Source: Fischerella sp. PCC 9605
GTDB lineage: Bacteria > Cyanobacteriota > Cyanobacteriia > Cyanobacteriales > Nostocaceae
Direction: 5' to 3'
Length of the DNA: 64,000 nt
Assembly (NCBI RefSeq): GCF_000517105.1
Contig: NZ_KI912149.1
Span: forward strand, 322,712 to 386,711
Positions 9,201 through 17,400 of this stretch are shown here, piece by piece; the stretch's first letter is position 1; every line of letters starts with the position of its first letter. Position numbers and translations under genes: made by a program. A model generated the notes under the pieces. It was given only the letters and a program-made list of their open reading frames with translations. It searched no databases and was not told where the DNA came from.

Positions 9201-9904
9201 AAATGCAAGAAGAAGCTGGCAAGCCCAATGCCAAGATGAATTCCGAAAAAGCACGTCAACGGGCAGATGAGTTACAAGCACGGTTAATGCAGCGTACGGA
9301 GGAATTGGAGGAGGAACGTAGGTTATCACCATTACCACCTGTAGTAGTTGGAGGTGCGTTGGTAGCGTCTGTGGGTTTGCTGCAACGATTATTAAGTAAA
9401 GATGTTACACATACCCTTTCTACATCAGATGCGCTCTGCACTCCACGCAGTAGCGAGGCGATCGCAAAAGAAAGAGAACGGGTGGAACGTGTGGCGATCG
9501 CGGCGGTGATAGAAGCCGAACGTCGGTTAGGTTACGAACCACGCGATGTGAGTCACGAAAAATGTGGTTATGATATCGAGTCGCGTACCCTCACCCCGCC
9601 TCCGCCTCCCCTCTCCCAAATTGGGAGAGGGGTTGGGGGTGAGGGCTTACGATTTATTGAAGTAAAAGGACGAATTGCAGGTGCAGACACAGTGACGGTG
9701 ACGAAGAATGAAATTATCACTGCACTGAATAAACCAGAAAATTTCATTTTGGCACTGGTGCAAGTACCTTCCGCAGAGGAAATTGACAGCAATTGTTCCA
9801 TTCGCTACGTGCGGCGTCCCTTTCAGAAAGAGCCAGATTTTGCCGTGACGAGTGTAAATTACAATTTACGGGAATTGTGGCAGCAGGGAACATTACCGCA
9901 ATAA
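6233..9904 (+). CDS. SNF2-type helicase with C-terminal DUF3883 nuclease-like domain
   Basis: This 1,223-residue protein has the full superfamily 2 set: DDPGAGKT (about 129-136), DEAH (230-233), SATPH (about 266), FTEHRDTLKYLV, ATDAAGEGINLQ and RFGRIHRIGQ (about 600). A charged, probably coiled-coil region lies near 370-480. The C terminus has GYDIES ... RFIEVKGR (about 1110-1145), the acidic and ExK residues of a DUF3883 fold related to PD-(D/E)xK nucleases. Two palindromic repeats are translated inside it, at residues about 871-901 and 1118-1138, the second between the acidic strand and ExK. It starts the defence-type module and probably remodels or translocates DNA. It resembles DISARM DrmD-like helicases, but its neighbours differ. 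Confidence 0.9.
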   Translation: MVRLEELTKGTQVKGILPNSLVTIVDAQWHGSDVVELTYKDATGTLGNELVFRDKEATLELVAEGGLWSFTADGAKFRLVSEAHRIRLAHLFDPLLAVHTSLVEPLPHQITAVYGEMLTRQPLRFLLADDPGAGKTIMAGLLMRELLIRGDLHRCLVICPGSLAAQWQDELYQKFHLPFEILTNDRIEAARTGNAFLEMPLLIVRLDKLSRSQDLQAKLAQTDWDLVVCDEAHKMSASFFGGEIKETKRYKLGKLLSSLTRHFLLMSATPHNGKEEDFQLFMALLDGDRFEGKFRDGVHVVDTSDLMRRLVKEDLLKFDSKPLFPERKAYTVEYELSNLEAILYKRVTGYVREEFNRADALGNEGRKGTVGFALTILQRRLASSPEAIYQSLKRRRERLQKRLREEELLKRGSSVSIDFEKRIDLEDIEDDFEDVSAEEREVTEQEVVDLATASRTITELQTEIALLQELEQLALKVRRGGTDKKWEELSKLLQNNAEMFNAAGHRRKLVIFTEHRDTLKYLVDRIGTLLGRSEAVVAIHGGMGREERRKAQEAFTQDVEVQVLIATDAAGEGINLQRSHLMVNYDLPWNPNRLEQRFGRIHRIGQTEVCHLWNLVAKETREGDVYLALLKKLEIEQQALGGKVFDVLGKAIAGTELRELLIEAIRYGDKPEVQARLNQVVQNKLDQQRLQELLEERALARDAMDIAKVQQIREEMERAQARRLQPHFIASFFLEAFQKLGGTVRQREPQRYEITHVPAPVRNRGRQIGVGEPLLRRYERICFDKDLISIPGKPLAAFICPGHPLLDATIDLTLERHRDLLKQGTILVDENDFSEGVRALVYLEHSIQDARTNPNGFRRVVSRRMQYVEISPHPPAPSPKTGEGEKKHPSPILGEGTGVRANNAGYAPYLNYRPLLDEEKFVVEAVLEQSWLRTDLDTQAKSYAISHLVGQHLQEVKQRKEELIAKTIAAVKDRLTKEINYWDFRAEELKMQEEAGKPNAKMNSEKARQRADELQARLMQRTEELEEERRLSPLPPVVVGGALVASVGLLQRLLSKDVTHTLSTSDALCTPRSSEAIAKERERVERVAIAAVIEAERRLGYEPRDVSHEKCGYDIESRTLTPPPPPLSQIGRGVGGEGLRFIEVKGRIAGADTVTVTKNEIITALNKPENFILALVQVPSAEEIDSNCSIRYVRRPFQKEPDFAVTSVNYNLRELWQQGTLPQ
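8844..8934. repeat. GCCCTCA palindromic repeat, copy 1, inside helicase gene
   Basis: This 91-bp element runs from GCCCTCA to TGAGGGC and contains nested palindromes (CTTCTCCC/GGGAGAAG, CCCTCTCCC/GGGAGAGGG). It is read in frame as a Pro/Gly/Glu-rich insert of the form PHPPAPSPKTGEG. Sequence on either side reads as normal helicase-family protein. Confidence 0.75.
9587..9646. repeat. GCCCTCA palindromic repeat, short copy 2, inside the DUF3883 core
   Basis: This 60-bp copy runs from CCCTCACCCC to GGGGGTGAGGGC around a CCCAAATTGGG centre. It is translated as a Pro- and Gly-rich insert between YDIES and FIEVKGR. Confidence 0.75.
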
Positions 9905-9968
9905 TTTTAGCTTAGAGTTGAAATGTAAACGCTTAAAAAATGGAATAAGCATTTACGGTAGGTGCAAA

Positions 9969-10220
9969 ATGACTAACAAAGAATTGTTAATTCAAGAAAT
10001 CGAGTCTTTACCTTCAGAGTTGCTAACTGAAGCGCTGGATTTTATTCGTTTTATTAAAATTAGTCATGCAAGAAGGCAGCTAAAAACTGATATAAATTCC
10101 AATTCAGATACCGCGCAGCAAGCACAGACGAATCGTTATCCTCTGCACGACACACAGCCATATCGCTATGATGACCCAACAGAACCCGTTGCATTAGAAG
10201 ATTGGGAATTTTTGCAATGA
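9969..10220 (+). CDS. DUF2281-type antitoxin of a VapBC-like pair
   Basis: From the ATG at 9969 this 83-residue protein begins MTNKELLIQEIESLPSELL and continues EALDFIRFIK, the pattern of DUF2281 proteins that are often found upstream of PIN toxins. An earlier ATG at 9918 exists but gives an atypical N terminus. The C-terminal half is polar and ends PVALEDWEFLQ, likely the part that wraps the toxin. Its stop codon overlaps the toxin start (ATGA), so the two are translationally coupled. In this class of pair the antitoxin binds and inhibits the toxin and usually represses the promoter. The pair sits 64 bp behind the helicase gene. Confidence 0.75.
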   Translation: MTNKELLIQEIESLPSELLTEALDFIRFIKISHARRQLKTDINSNSDTAQQAQTNRYPLHDTQPYRYDDPTEPVALEDWEFLQ

Positions 10221-10606
10221 TTGTAATTGATACGCATATCTGGGTGTGGTGGGTTCAGAAAGATACACGTCTGACTACAAAGCATCAACAATGGTTACAA
10301 GAAAACGAGGCTGATGGTATAGGCGTAAGTATTGTTTCTTGTTGGGAAGTAGCTAAATTGGTAGAAAAAAATCGATTGATTTTACCTTTGGCAATTGATA
10401 GATGGCTGGAAGCAGCTTTGGCTTATCCGGGAGTAGGGTTATTAGATTTGACATTACAAATAATTGTTGACTCAACGCAGTTAAGTGGATTTCATAGCGA
10501 TCCTTTTGACCAAATGATTGTCGCTACAGCTAGAATTCGCCATTGCCCATTGTTAACTGCGGATACAAAAATTCTCAGCTATTGTGGCGTTAAAACGCTC
10601 AAGTAA
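10217..10606 (+). CDS. vapC: PIN-domain RNase toxin, VapC family
   Basis: This 129-residue protein starts at the ATG overlapping the antitoxin stop. It has the PIN-domain acidic residues: the N-terminal D in MIVIDTHIWVWW, the E in SCWEVAKL, and the D pair in HSDPFDQMIVATA and LLTADTKIL. VapC proteins are metal-dependent RNases that cleave tRNA or rRNA and stop growth when the antitoxin is lost. The pair lies inside a DNA-modification module, where toxin-antitoxin pairs can act as stabilisers or as an abortive-infection arm. The cleavage target cannot be read from the sequence. Confidence 0.88.
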   Translation: MIVIDTHIWVWWVQKDTRLTTKHQQWLQENEADGIGVSIVSCWEVAKLVEKNRLILPLAIDRWLEAALAYPGVGLLDLTLQIIVDSTQLSGFHSDPFDQMIVATARIRHCPLLTADTKILSYCGVKTLK

Positions 10607-10611
10607 ATTTA

Positions 10612-10700
10612 CCCTCATCCCCTAGCCCCTTCTCCCGTTTTGGGAGAAGGGGAGAAGAGACACCCCTCTCCCATCCTGGGAGAGGGGCAGGGGTGAGGGC
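10612..10700. repeat. GCCCTCA palindromic repeat, copy 3, after vapC
   Basis: This 89-bp copy runs from CCCTCATCCCC to GGGGTGAGGGC, with a TCCCGTTTTGGGA inner palindrome. It is intergenic and begins just after the vapC stop. Confidence 0.75.
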
Positions 10701-10940
10701 ATAATATTCAGGAAAAAAGGAAGCACAATCAAAGCTAATTTATACCTTGTTTAGCCGTACACTTGACGAACTTTTGATGCTATAGCTACACTGCGGTAAG
10801 TAAAAAACATCACTTGTAAATCACCGTCATTGTTAATCAGAGCCTCTGCTGTGAGTATCTGTAATTAAGCATATATAAGCTTTTTAGCTTGTTTTTATTT
10901 TTCGTCCGCGCAAGTGGGCGGTTTTTATTATGCCTAATTT

Positions 10941-10989
10941 TTGACTTGTGATTTTAGAGTGCGGTATTTATTAATACAAATGTATCGCA
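10941..10989 (+). promoter_or_regulatory. Probable promoter and overlapping palindromic operator of the methylase operon
   Basis: TTGACT at 10941-10946 and TATTTA at 10965-10970 are 18 bp apart and fit a sigma-70 promoter. An imperfect inverted repeat with arms TGCGGTAT and GTATCGCA (10960-10989) covers the -10 region and ends 3 bp before the methylase ATG at 10993. A regulator bound there would block transcription. This would make the methylase the first gene of its own transcript. A GC-rich hairpin followed by TTTTTATTA lies upstream, near 10903-10930. Confidence 0.4.
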
Positions 10990-10992
10990 TAA

Positions 10993-13809
10993 ATGAACTA
11001 CCGCAAGAAGCTAATCGAAGTCGCCCTTCCACTTGAAGCCATCAATAAAGAATCTGCAAGAGAAAAATCAATTCGGCACGGACATCCTTCGACGTTACAT
11101 TTATGGTGGGCGCGACGACCGTTAGCGGCTTGTCGAGCGGTATTATTTGCATCTTTGGTAGATGACCCATCGAGTCATCCTGATAAATTTCCCACGGAAG
11201 AGGCACAGGAAAACGAGCGAAAACGCCTGTTTGAAATTATCGAACAATTGGTAAAGTGTGAAAATGTCAACAACCAGGAAGTTTTAGACGCAGCAAAAGC
11301 AGAAATTCTCAAATCAACAAATAATAATCCGCCGCCTGTGCTAGACCCGTTTTGCGGTGGGGGTTCCATACCTTTAGAAGCGCAGAGATTGGGATTAGAA
11401 GTGTATGGAAGTGATATTAATCCAGTGGCGGTTTTGATTACCAAAGCTTTGATTGAAATTCCGCCGAAGTTTGCAAATCAGCCTCCAGTTAACCCTGATT
11501 CTCGCAAAAATTCTTTAAAGACACAAAAATGGTATGGGGCGCAGGGTTTAGCCGAAGATGTGCGCTATTACGGGCAATGGATGCGTGATGAGGCTTTTAA
11601 GCGAATTGGGCATTTGTATCCGAAGGTGAATTTACCGCAGGAGTATGACGGGGGTGAAGCAACGGTAATTGCTTGGTTGTGGGCGAGGACGGTGAAATGT
11701 CCTAATCCGGGTTGTGGAATACATACGCCTCTTTTGTCTTCATTTGTTCTTTCCTCAAAGAAAGGAAAAGAAAGTTATCTCATTCCGAAGGTATTTAATC
11801 AACAGATTGAATTAAGTGTTAGTAAAGCACCACCAAAAGACTATGAAACCCCTAATAAAGGTTTAAAGCACGGAATATCTGGTGTTTTTGAGTGTATTGC
11901 TTGTAAGACAGTAACCACAAGAAATTATGTATCTCAAGAAGCAAAGGCAAAGCGTCTTGGTGCATTACAAACAGCAGTAATAGTTGAAGGAAAACGAGGA
12001 AGATTATATTTGCCAGCAAAGTGTTCGCCTTGTGCAGAAAATATTCCCCAAGCTGATGTCACAGGATTAAATGTAGAACTTTCACCTAACCCTCGTGATG
12101 TTTGGTGTCGAAATTTTGGACTTGATACGCCAGCAGATTTATTTACCCCTCGTCAGCTAGTAGCTATTACTACTTTCTGTGACTTAGTTGGTGAAGCACG
12201 ACAAAAGTTACTTGCTGATGCAATAGCTGCTGGAATGACTGATGATGATAAACCCTTGTGTGAAGGTGGTAGAGGTGCGACAGCTTACGCCGATGCAGTT
12301 GCTACTTATTTAGCATTTGCTGTTGATAGATGTGCAGACTACTGGTCAGGAATCTGTAGTTGGAACTCAGCAGGAGAGAAAATGCGAAATACTTTTGCCC
12401 GCCAAGCAATCCCAATGGTTTGGGACTATGCAGAGTGCTGTCCTTTTAGTGATTCTTCTGGTAATTTTAGTGGAGCAATTAATTGGATAACCAAAGTCAT
12501 TGAAATTTCTCCTTGTAGTACTAAAGGAGTTGTTAAACAAATAGATGCAACCACATCAGATATTTTAAACTACGCAAAATCAATTGTTGTCTGTACAGAT
12601 CCACCTTATTACGACAATATTGGCTATGCCGATCTATCGGACTTTTTTTATGTCTGGCTGCGTCGTTCTTTAGGCTCTATTTATCCTGATATTTTTCGCA
12701 CTATTGCTGTTCCAAAAGAAAAAGAATTAGTTGCAACTCCCTATCGATTTGGTGGCAATAAAGAAAAAGCTAAAAAGTTTTTTGAAGAAGGATTGAATAA
12801 AGCTTTTACGCTAATGCGTGAGGCAGTACATCCCGATTATCCATTTTCAGTCTTCTACGCATTCAAACAGACTGAAACAGAAGATAATGACAAAAATCAA
12901 ATAAATTCTGCGATCGCTTCAACCGGATGGGAAACCATGCTTGAAGGATTAATCAAAGCAGGCTTTACCATCACTGGCACATTACCTATGCGAACAGAAT
13001 TGAGCAATCGTAGTGTCGGTATAGGAACTAATGCCCTCGCCTCATCCATTGTCCTCGTCTGCCGCCCTCGCCCAGAAACCGCCCCATCCACCACACGCCG
13101 CCAATTCGTCAATACCCTCAAACGCGAACTCCCCGACGCTCTGCAAAAACTGCAACAAGGCAACATCGCCCCGGTAGACTTGGCACAAGCCAGCATCGGC
13201 CCTGGGATGGCAATATACTCCCGCTACAGTAAGGTGCTGGAATCGGATGGTAATGCAATGCGGGTACGCACCGCCCTGCAACTGATTAACCAAACCTTAG
13301 ACGAATTCCTCGCCGAACAAGAAGGCGAATTTGACGCGGAAACCCGGTGGGCATTGGCTTGGTTTGAACAGTACGCCTTTGAGGAAGGATTATTTGGTGA
13401 AGCGGAAACTCTCTCTAAAGCGAAAAATACCTCCGTACAAGGCATGGTAGACGCTGGCGTTCTTGTTGCCAAAGCGGGGAAAGTCCGACTGCTGCGCCGT
13501 GAAGAATTGCGTAAAGATTGGAATCCCCAAACTGATAGCCGCCTTACCGTCTGGGAAGCGACACAGTACATGATTCGTGCCTTATTAGACGGTGGCGGAG
13601 AAACCAGTGCTGCGCGTTTGCTATCTCAACTGGGAAACATAGGAGAAGCAGCACGGGAATTAGCTTATCGGCTGTATAACATTTGCGACAGGAAAGGCTG
13701 GGCATCTGAGGGCGTTGCTTACAACAGCTTAGTGATTTCCTGGTCGGAAATTTCTCGCCTGACTGCGGATGTAGAGGAAAAAAAACCAGTACAAATTACG
13801 TTGTTTTAG
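10993..13809 (+). CDS. DUF1156-type DNA methylase (N6-adenine/N4-cytosine class)
   Basis: This 938-residue protein begins with the DUF1156 signature (LIEVALPLEAINKESAREK, then HLWWARRPLAACRAVLFA). SAM-binding motif I is D118-P-F-C-G-G-G, and the catalytic motif is D536-P-P-Y, the type used for amino methylation. Motif I precedes motif IV by about 400 residues. The spacer holds paired Cys sets (CPNPGCG near 235 and CIAC near 300) that look like a zinc ribbon. It should modify DNA, as the self-marking part of the module. The stop codon is 2 nt before the DUF559 start, implying co-transcription with the next genes. Confidence 0.88.
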   Translation: MNYRKKLIEVALPLEAINKESAREKSIRHGHPSTLHLWWARRPLAACRAVLFASLVDDPSSHPDKFPTEEAQENERKRLFEIIEQLVKCENVNNQEVLDAAKAEILKSTNNNPPPVLDPFCGGGSIPLEAQRLGLEVYGSDINPVAVLITKALIEIPPKFANQPPVNPDSRKNSLKTQKWYGAQGLAEDVRYYGQWMRDEAFKRIGHLYPKVNLPQEYDGGEATVIAWLWARTVKCPNPGCGIHTPLLSSFVLSSKKGKESYLIPKVFNQQIELSVSKAPPKDYETPNKGLKHGISGVFECIACKTVTTRNYVSQEAKAKRLGALQTAVIVEGKRGRLYLPAKCSPCAENIPQADVTGLNVELSPNPRDVWCRNFGLDTPADLFTPRQLVAITTFCDLVGEARQKLLADAIAAGMTDDDKPLCEGGRGATAYADAVATYLAFAVDRCADYWSGICSWNSAGEKMRNTFARQAIPMVWDYAECCPFSDSSGNFSGAINWITKVIEISPCSTKGVVKQIDATTSDILNYAKSIVVCTDPPYYDNIGYADLSDFFYVWLRRSLGSIYPDIFRTIAVPKEKELVATPYRFGGNKEKAKKFFEEGLNKAFTLMREAVHPDYPFSVFYAFKQTETEDNDKNQINSAIASTGWETMLEGLIKAGFTITGTLPMRTELSNRSVGIGTNALASSIVLVCRPRPETAPSTTRRQFVNTLKRELPDALQKLQQGNIAPVDLAQASIGPGMAIYSRYSKVLESDGNAMRVRTALQLINQTLDEFLAEQEGEFDAETRWALAWFEQYAFEEGLFGEAETLSKAKNTSVQGMVDAGVLVAKAGKVRLLRREELRKDWNPQTDSRLTVWEATQYMIRALLDGGGETSAARLLSQLGNIGEAARELAYRLYNICDRKGWASEGVAYNSLVISWSEISRLTADVEEKKPVQITLF

Positions 13810-13811
13810 AG

Positions 13812-14384
13812 ATGGAACTTGAAAAGCGTTCATTATCCTCACCCCCTAGCCCCCTCTCCCAAGTTGGGAGAGGGGGAACAAGAGTTGGGAGAGAGGAGAC
13901 AACAAACAGCGAAGAAACTTCTCCTACTCCCCTCTCCCAGGATGGGAGAGGGGCTGGGGGTGAGGGCATACCGGACAAATGGCAAGTCTCGCCAGAGTTA
14001 CGCAAAAAAATGATAGAAGTCGCCCGCCAGTTTCGTAAAGAACCCACACTCAGCGAAGCTATACTCTGGCAAACATTGCGAAATCGCAAATTAGAAGGTC
14101 GTAAATTCCGCCGCCAGCAACCAATAGGAAACTTTATAGTTGATTTCTTTTGTGCAGCCGAACGCCTTATTGTCGAAGTAGACGGAGAAATTCATGAGTC
14201 ACAAAAGATTTTAGACCAACAGCGTCAGGAATTACTTGAGTCTTTGGGATTGCGGTTTGTCCGTATCAACAGTCATCTAGTGGAAAATAATTTATCTGTT
14301 GCATTAGACACTATTCGTCAAGCTTTGACCGCTAATAGCCCTCATCCCCCAGCCCCTTCTCCCAAATTCGGAGAAGGGGAGTAA
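13812..14384 (+). CDS. DUF559 (Vsr/PD-(D/E)xK-like) endonuclease-domain protein with repeat-encoded ends
   Basis: This frame has 190 residues. Residues about 60-175 are a DUF559 domain with LWQTLRNRKLEGRKFRRQQP, then FIVDFFCAAERLIVEVDG and a Q-x-x-R helix leading to LGLRFVRI. The family is related to Vsr and other very short patch or restriction-type nucleases; the E in VEVDG and nearby D are the likely metal ligands. About 53 residues at the N terminus (13837-13967) and 15 at the C terminus come from GCCCTCA-type repeats. An internal start after the first repeat may be the original one. It lies between the methylase and the ATPase, so it may be the nuclease of the module or a later arrival. 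Confidence 0.7.
   Translation: MELEKRSLSSPPSPLSQVGRGGTRVGREETTNSEETSPTPLSQDGRGAGGEGIPDKWQVSPELRKKMIEVARQFRKEPTLSEAILWQTLRNRKLEGRKFRRQQPIGNFIVDFFCAAERLIVEVDGEIHESQKILDQQRQELLESLGLRFVRINSHLVENNLSVALDTIRQALTANSPHPPAPSPKFGEGE
13837..13967. repeat. GCCCTCA palindromic repeat, compound copy 4
   Basis: This 131-bp compound copy runs from CCTCACCCC to GGGGGTGAGGGC. It contains two CCCTCTCCC/GGGAGAGGG palindromes separated by a short unique spacer. It encodes the N-terminal region of the DUF559 protein. Confidence 0.7.
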
Positions 14385-14429
14385 ATAATAACCCCTCTCC
14401 CAGGATGGGAGAGGGGCAGGGGTGAGGGC
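14338..14429. repeat. GCCCTCA palindromic repeat, copy 5
   Basis: This 92-bp copy runs from GCCCTCATCCCCC to GGGGTGAGGGC. It encodes the last residues and the stop of the DUF559 frame and ends 24 bp before the ATPase ATG. Confidence 0.75.
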
Positions 14430-14453
14430 AAATCAACTTTGTATAAAATCACT

Positions 14454-17400
14454 ATGCCTATTAGTAACGGCGATCGCGTTGGTAGAGGATTAGAACTTTT
14501 ACGTGATGGTTTATATCCCTTTGTGGAAAGGGAAATGCGTGCTAATTATGGTGACAAGTGGGTACTTGCTGCTGCACCATTTGTTTCCGAAGACCGCACC
14601 CTGCGCCGTACAACCGAGCAAATCCTCAAACAAGATGTTGGAGAACTGCTCAATTTGATTTTGAATCAGTGGCGTGAGGTATTTAAAAAGACTTTAGGCA
14701 ACTTTGAAAAAAATCTAGTCGGAGAACTAAAAGTTACACGCAATTCCTGGGCACACAACCATACATTCTCCACCGATGATACCCATCGCGCCCTCGATAG
14801 CGTTGCACGGTTACTTGCTTCCATTTCCGCAGCGGAAGCTGATGAAGTCGAAAAACAAAAACAGGAACTTTTGCGCGTTTGCTTTACCGAACAAGCCCGA
14901 AGGGAAAAGCGTCGCGCTACGCATCAACCGCTTGAAGGAACTCCCACAGGCGGTTTAAAGCCTTGGCGCGACATCGTTACACCACACCCCGATGTCGCTA
15001 GCGGTCGTTACCAACAAGCCGAATTCGCTGCCGACCTTTGGCAAGTTTACTTAGATGAAGGTTCGGATGAATACCGCATTCCTACAGAGTTTTTCAGCCG
15101 TACATTTTTAACAGAAGGCTTGAAGCAACTCTTGGTCAATGCTGTATTGCGGCTTTCAGGTAAAGGTGGCGACCCAGTTATCGAACTACAAACGAATTTT
15201 GGCGGCGGTAAAACTCACGCGATGCTGTCGCTGTATCACCTGTTCATGGGTGTTCCCGTTTCCCAACTACCAGGAATTGAACCAGTGTTAGCCGCAGCTG
15301 ATGGTACTATACCACCCCAAGAAGTACGAACAGCGGTGTTGGTAGGTAATAAAATTTCTCCTGGTCAGCCAATACGTAAAAACGATGGTACGGTTGTACG
15401 AACCCTTTGGGGCGAATTAGCGTGGCAATTGGGGGGTAGAGAAGCTTACGAAATGATTCGGGAAGCGGATGAAACCTCAACTAATCCTGGCGATACTTTA
15501 CGGCAGTTGTTTAATCGTTATGCACCATGTCTGATATTAATTGATGAATGGGTGGCGTATGCCCGTCAATTGCACGATGAAAATGATTTGGCGGGTGGTA
15601 ATTTTGATACACACTTTACGTTTGCCCAAACATTGAGTGAATCTGCCAAAAACGCTACACAAACTTTATTGGTGGTAAGTATCCCCGCTTCTGATAATGA
15701 AATCGGTGGCGATCGCGGCAAAGAAGCATTAAGTAGACTCAAAAATGCAATTGGTAGGGTTGAATCACCTTGGCGACCAGCGAGTGCAGAAGAAAGCTTT
15801 GAAATAGTGCGGCGGCGGTTATTTCAACCAATTACTGACCCAAATGATTTTATCTTTCGTGATGCTGTTATTCGTGCCTTCGCGCAGATGTATCAAACCC
15901 AAGCACAAGAATTTCCTTCCGAGTGTCGGGAAGCGAATTACAAGAGACGGCTAGAAAACGCCTATCCCATTCACCCAGAACTATTTGACCGACTTTACGA
16001 GGATTGGTCAAGCTTAGACAAATTCCAACGCACACGCGGCGTACTGCGCTTAATGGCAAAGGTTATACATTCCTTGTGGGAAGGACAGGACAAGAGTTTG
16101 TTAATTATGCCTGCGAATGTGCCAATAGATGACTATTCGGTGCAAACCGAATTAACACGTTACCTCGACGATAACTGGGTGCCAGTAATTGAGAAAGATG
16201 TCGATGGACTAAATTCGTTGCCGTTAGAGTGCGATCGCAACAATCCCAATTTAGGACGTTACTCTGCCTGTCGTCGTGTTTCTCGGACAATTTACCTTGG
16301 TTCCGCGCCCAGCTTGCGGGCTGCGAATCGCGGTTTAGAAGACCGTCGTGTAAAATTAGGCTGCGTTCAACCAGGAGAAAGTGTCGCAACCTTTAGCGAT
16401 GCATTGCGCCGCCTCACCGACCAAGCAACGTATCTTTACATCAATAACACCCGCTATTGGTTCTCAACCCAACCCAGTGTAACCCGACTGGCACAAGATC
16501 GTGCCGAACAAATTCAACAGGATATCGATAAAGTCTGGCAGGAAATTATTCGCAGACTACGAACAGACAAGCAACGTGGCGAATTTGCTGGCGTACATAT
16601 TGCCCCTGAATCGACTGCGGATGTACCCGATGAAATGGCTACCCGATTGGTTATTTTAGCACCGCAATACCCACATAAAAGTAAGGAAAAAAACACTCTC
16701 GCTCTTACTAGAGCAGAGGAAATACTTAATTATAAAGGAATAAGCCCCCGATACTGCAAAAATATGTTGCTATTCCTTGCACCTGACAAGGCAAAACTGG
16801 AATTGCTAGAAAAATCAGTTTGTCAGTATCTCGCTTGGAACTCGATTGTACGCGATAAAGAAAGCCTGAACCTAGATGTTTCCCAAAGTAACCAAGCGAC
16901 GACGAAACAACAGGAAACTGACAATCATGTTAAAAATTTAATTCAGGAAGCGTACATCTGGCTTTTAGTGCCAACACAACCCGACCCACAAGGTAGAATC
17001 GAATGGCAAGAAATTCGCACCTCAAAGCATGATTCTCCCATCCTGCAAGCGAGTCGCAAAGCTATTCACGAAGAACATTTAATTACTAATTATGCCGCCA
17101 GCCGCCTACGTTTAGAAGCACTTGACCCTTATCTCTGGCGTGAGGTAAATCATCTCGACCTAAAAAAATTATGGGAGTATTTAGCTTATTACCTGTATTT
17201 ACCGCGCTTGAAAAATGAGCAAGTACTATTGCAGGCGATACAAGAGGGAGTAGGAAATTTACTAATAGCTGAAAACTTTGCTTACGCCACTGGCTGGGAT
17301 GAAGCGAAAGGACGTTACCTTGGTTTGAAGACTGCCGAAAATGTTAGCGTTACACTAAGCAGTCAAAATCTGATAGTCAAACCAGAAGTAGCACAACAGC

